Origin: JBNNGK01 sp050268245
GTDB lineage: Bacteria > Pseudomonadota > Gammaproteobacteria > Enterobacterales > Enterobacteriaceae
Assembly: GCF_050268245.1 (NCBI RefSeq)
Contig: NZ_JBNNGK010000001.1
Location: 62,001 to 126,000, forward strand
DNA length: 64,000 nt
Direction of reading: 5' to 3'
This document shows positions 62,473 to 64,000 of the stretch, one piece after another (position 1 is the first letter of the stretch; every line of letters begins with the position of its first letter). A model generated the notes under the pieces. That model saw only the letters and a list, made by a program, of their open reading frames with translations, did not search any database and had not been told where the DNA came from. The translations under genes and the position numbers were made by a program.

Positions 62473-64000
62473 TCCCACGTTGGCTATGGCCCGGGCTAGT
62501 GGCCGCCAGCGTTATTTTGCTGGTCGCCTTGCTGGCCTTCGGCTCGCTGTGGCGTCATGCGCCGCAAAGCGACTGGCGTGCTATTTGGCAGGATAGTTAT
62601 TTGTGGCACGTGGTGCGCTTCACCTTCTGGCAGGCTCTGCTGTCCGCATTGATCTCGGTGTTGCCCGCCATTGCGTTGGCGCGCGCGCTGTATCGCCGCC
62701 GTTTTCTTGGCCGCACGCTGCTACTTCGGCTGTGCGCCATGACACTGGTATTGCCAGTGTTGGTTGCGGTGTTTGGGCTGCTCACCGTTTATGGCCGTCA
62801 GGGATGGTTAGCAACCCTGTGCGGCTGGTTGAGCGTGGAATATCATTTTTCGCCGTACGGGCTGCAAGGTATTCTGCTGGCACATCTGTTTTTCAACCTG
62901 CCGTTAGCCACCCGTCTGCTGTTACAAGCGCTGGAAAACGTTCCGGTAGAACAGCGCCAATTGGCGGCGCAGTTAGGCATGAACGGTTGGCAACAGTTTC
63001 GCTTTGTCGAATGGCCCGCACTACGTCGTCAAATTTTACCGAGTGGCGCACTGATTTTCATGTTGTGCTTCGCCAGTTTCGCCACCGTGTTGTCACTGGG
63101 CGGCGGGCCGCAGGCCACCACTATCGAACTGGCGATCTATCAGGCATTAAGCTACGACTACGATCTCAGCCGCGCCGCATTACTGGCTTTGATTCAATTA
63201 ACCTGCTGTCTGGGGTGGGTGATACTCAGCCAACGGCTGAGTCAGGCGCTACCGGTTGGCAATACGCAGGCCTTCCACTGGCGCAATCCGGAAGATAACC
63301 GTTGGCAACGCGCTACGGATTGCCTGCTGATCGTCGCCGCCTTGCTCTTGTTACTGCCTCCGCTACTGGCGGTCGTGGTGGACGGCGCCAATCAGGGGAT
63401 GCTCCGCGTCTTGCAACAGCCAGTTTTATGGCAGGCATTATTGACCTCGTTGCGTATTGCGATTGGCGCCGGTTTACTGTGTGTCGTATTGACCATGATG
63501 CTGCTGTGGAGCAGCCGCGAACTGAAATTACGGCAGCGTCTGCGCTGGGGGCAAATGCTAGAACTGAGTGGGATGGTCATCCTAGCGATGCCAGGTATCG
63601 TGTTGGCGACCGGTTTTTTCTTGCTGTTTAGCGATACGTTAGGACTGCCGCAATCCCCTTATGCACTGGTGATATTGACCAATGCGCTGATGGCAGTTCC
63701 TTACGCATTAAAAGTATTGGATAACCCGATGCGCGACGTAGCAGAACGCTACAATCCGCTGTGTCTGTCGCTGGGGATGCAAGGTTGGCAACGGCTGCGT
63801 TGGATCGAATTGAAAGCCCTGCGCCGCCCACTGTCGCAAGCGCTCGCCTTCGCCTGTGTCCTATCAATTGGCGATTTCGGCGTGGTGGCCTTGTTTGGCA
63901 ATGAGCAATTTCGTACCCTGCCTTTCTATCTTTATCAACAAATTGGTGCCTATCGCAGCAACGACGGTGCCATTACCGCGCTGTTATTGTTAATACTGTG
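62448..64000 (+). CDS. thiP: Thiamine ABC transporter permease ThiP (partial, runs off window)
   Basis: Inner-membrane permease with two fused halves. The frame is open from ATG 62448 (MANRRQPVIPRWLWPGL) to the window edge, 517 complete codons. Both EAA-type cytoplasmic loops are visible (QLAAQLGMNGWQQFRFVEWPAL and SLGMQGWQRLRWIELKAL). The C-terminal part and the ATPase gene thiQ lie beyond the window. Confidence 0.95.
   Translation, partial: MANRRQPVIPRWLWPGLVAASVILLVALLAFGSLWRHAPQSDWRAIWQDSYLWHVVRFTFWQALLSALISVLPAIALARALYRRRFLGRTLLLRLCAMTLVLPVLVAVFGLLTVYGRQGWLATLCGWLSVEYHFSPYGLQGILLAHLFFNLPLATRLLLQALENVPVEQRQLAAQLGMNGWQQFRFVEWPALRRQILPSGALIFMLCFASFATVLSLGGGPQATTIELAIYQALSYDYDLSRAALLALIQLTCCLGWVILSQRLSQALPVGNTQAFHWRNPEDNRWQRATDCLLIVAALLLLLPPLLAVVVDGANQGMLRVLQQPVLWQALLTSLRIAIGAGLLCVVLTMMLLWSSRELKLRQRLRWGQMLELSGMVILAMPGIVLATGFFLLFSDTLGLPQSPYALVILTNALMAVPYALKVLDNPMRDVAERYNPLCLSLGMQGWQRLRWIELKALRRPLSQALAFACVLSIGDFGVVALFGNEQFRTLPFYLYQQIGAYRSNDGAITALLLLIL

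Noticed and set aside
62603..63298. 231-codon frame on the plus strand inside thiP
   Set aside because: Out of frame with the conserved ThiP reading frame, which runs without a break from 62448 to the window edge.
1..64000. CRISPR arrays, tRNA or rRNA genes, prophage or insertion sequences
   Set aside because: Looked for but no regular spaced repeats, cloverleaf-like segments, transposase or integrase reading frames were seen.

Overview
The window is a chromosome segment of an enterobacterium. The proteins are close to Escherichia coli orthologues throughout, but the gene neighbourhoods, the small dispersed palindromic repeats and the extra genes point to Yersiniaceae, most likely Serratia or a close relative. 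This assignment is inference from remembered protein sequences and synteny; no search was run. Nearly all of the window is core genome. I see no prophage, insertion sequence, CRISPR array, tRNA or rRNA gene.

Layout. 1-11.7 kb: barA (hybrid sensor kinase), degP with a sigma-E type promoter, dgt, then mtnN-btuF-yadS, erpA, clcA and hemL. 11.7-12.9 kb: hemL abuts ampE tail to tail, which is not the E. coli arrangement, and the space between ampE and nadC is too short for ampD. 12.9-20.6 kb: nadC, the type IV pilus genes ppdD-hofB-hofC (with a CRP-S-like site upstream), guaC, coaE, zapD, yacG, mutT. 20.7-24.8 kb: secA and its translational regulator secM, plus a divergent DUF721/DciA-like gene. 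24.9-42.9 kb: the complete division and cell wall (dcw) cluster on the minus strand, mraZ-rsmH-ftsL-ftsI-murE-murF-mraY-murD-ftsW-murG-murC-ddlB-ftsQ-ftsA-ftsZ-lpxC, with a recognisable mra promoter and MraZ box. 43.5-56 kb: cra, ilvIH, a long-chain acyl-CoA ligase, leuO, and leuLABCD with its attenuator. 56-64 kb: a DASS-family anion transporter, setA, the sgrS/sgrT/sgrR sugar-phosphate stress locus, and thiB-thiP behind a TPP riboswitch. thiP runs off the end of the window.

The genes form known functional groups: envelope stress and carbon-flux sensing (barA, degP), cell wall synthesis and division (dcw cluster), branched-chain amino acid synthesis (ilvIH, leuO, leuABCD), glucose-phosphate stress (sgrS/T/R, setA) and thiamine uptake (thiBP). 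I found no wholly new multi-gene system. The most unusual signals concern RNA-level regulation. A dispersed palindromic repeat of one family appears to sit inside the SgrS small RNA, between the sgrT reading frame and the ptsG-pairing region, and a related copy sits between secM and secA, separating the SecM arrest site from the secA start. The SecM arrest motif also carries two substitutions. The hemL/ampE junction and the missing ampD are a second anomaly.
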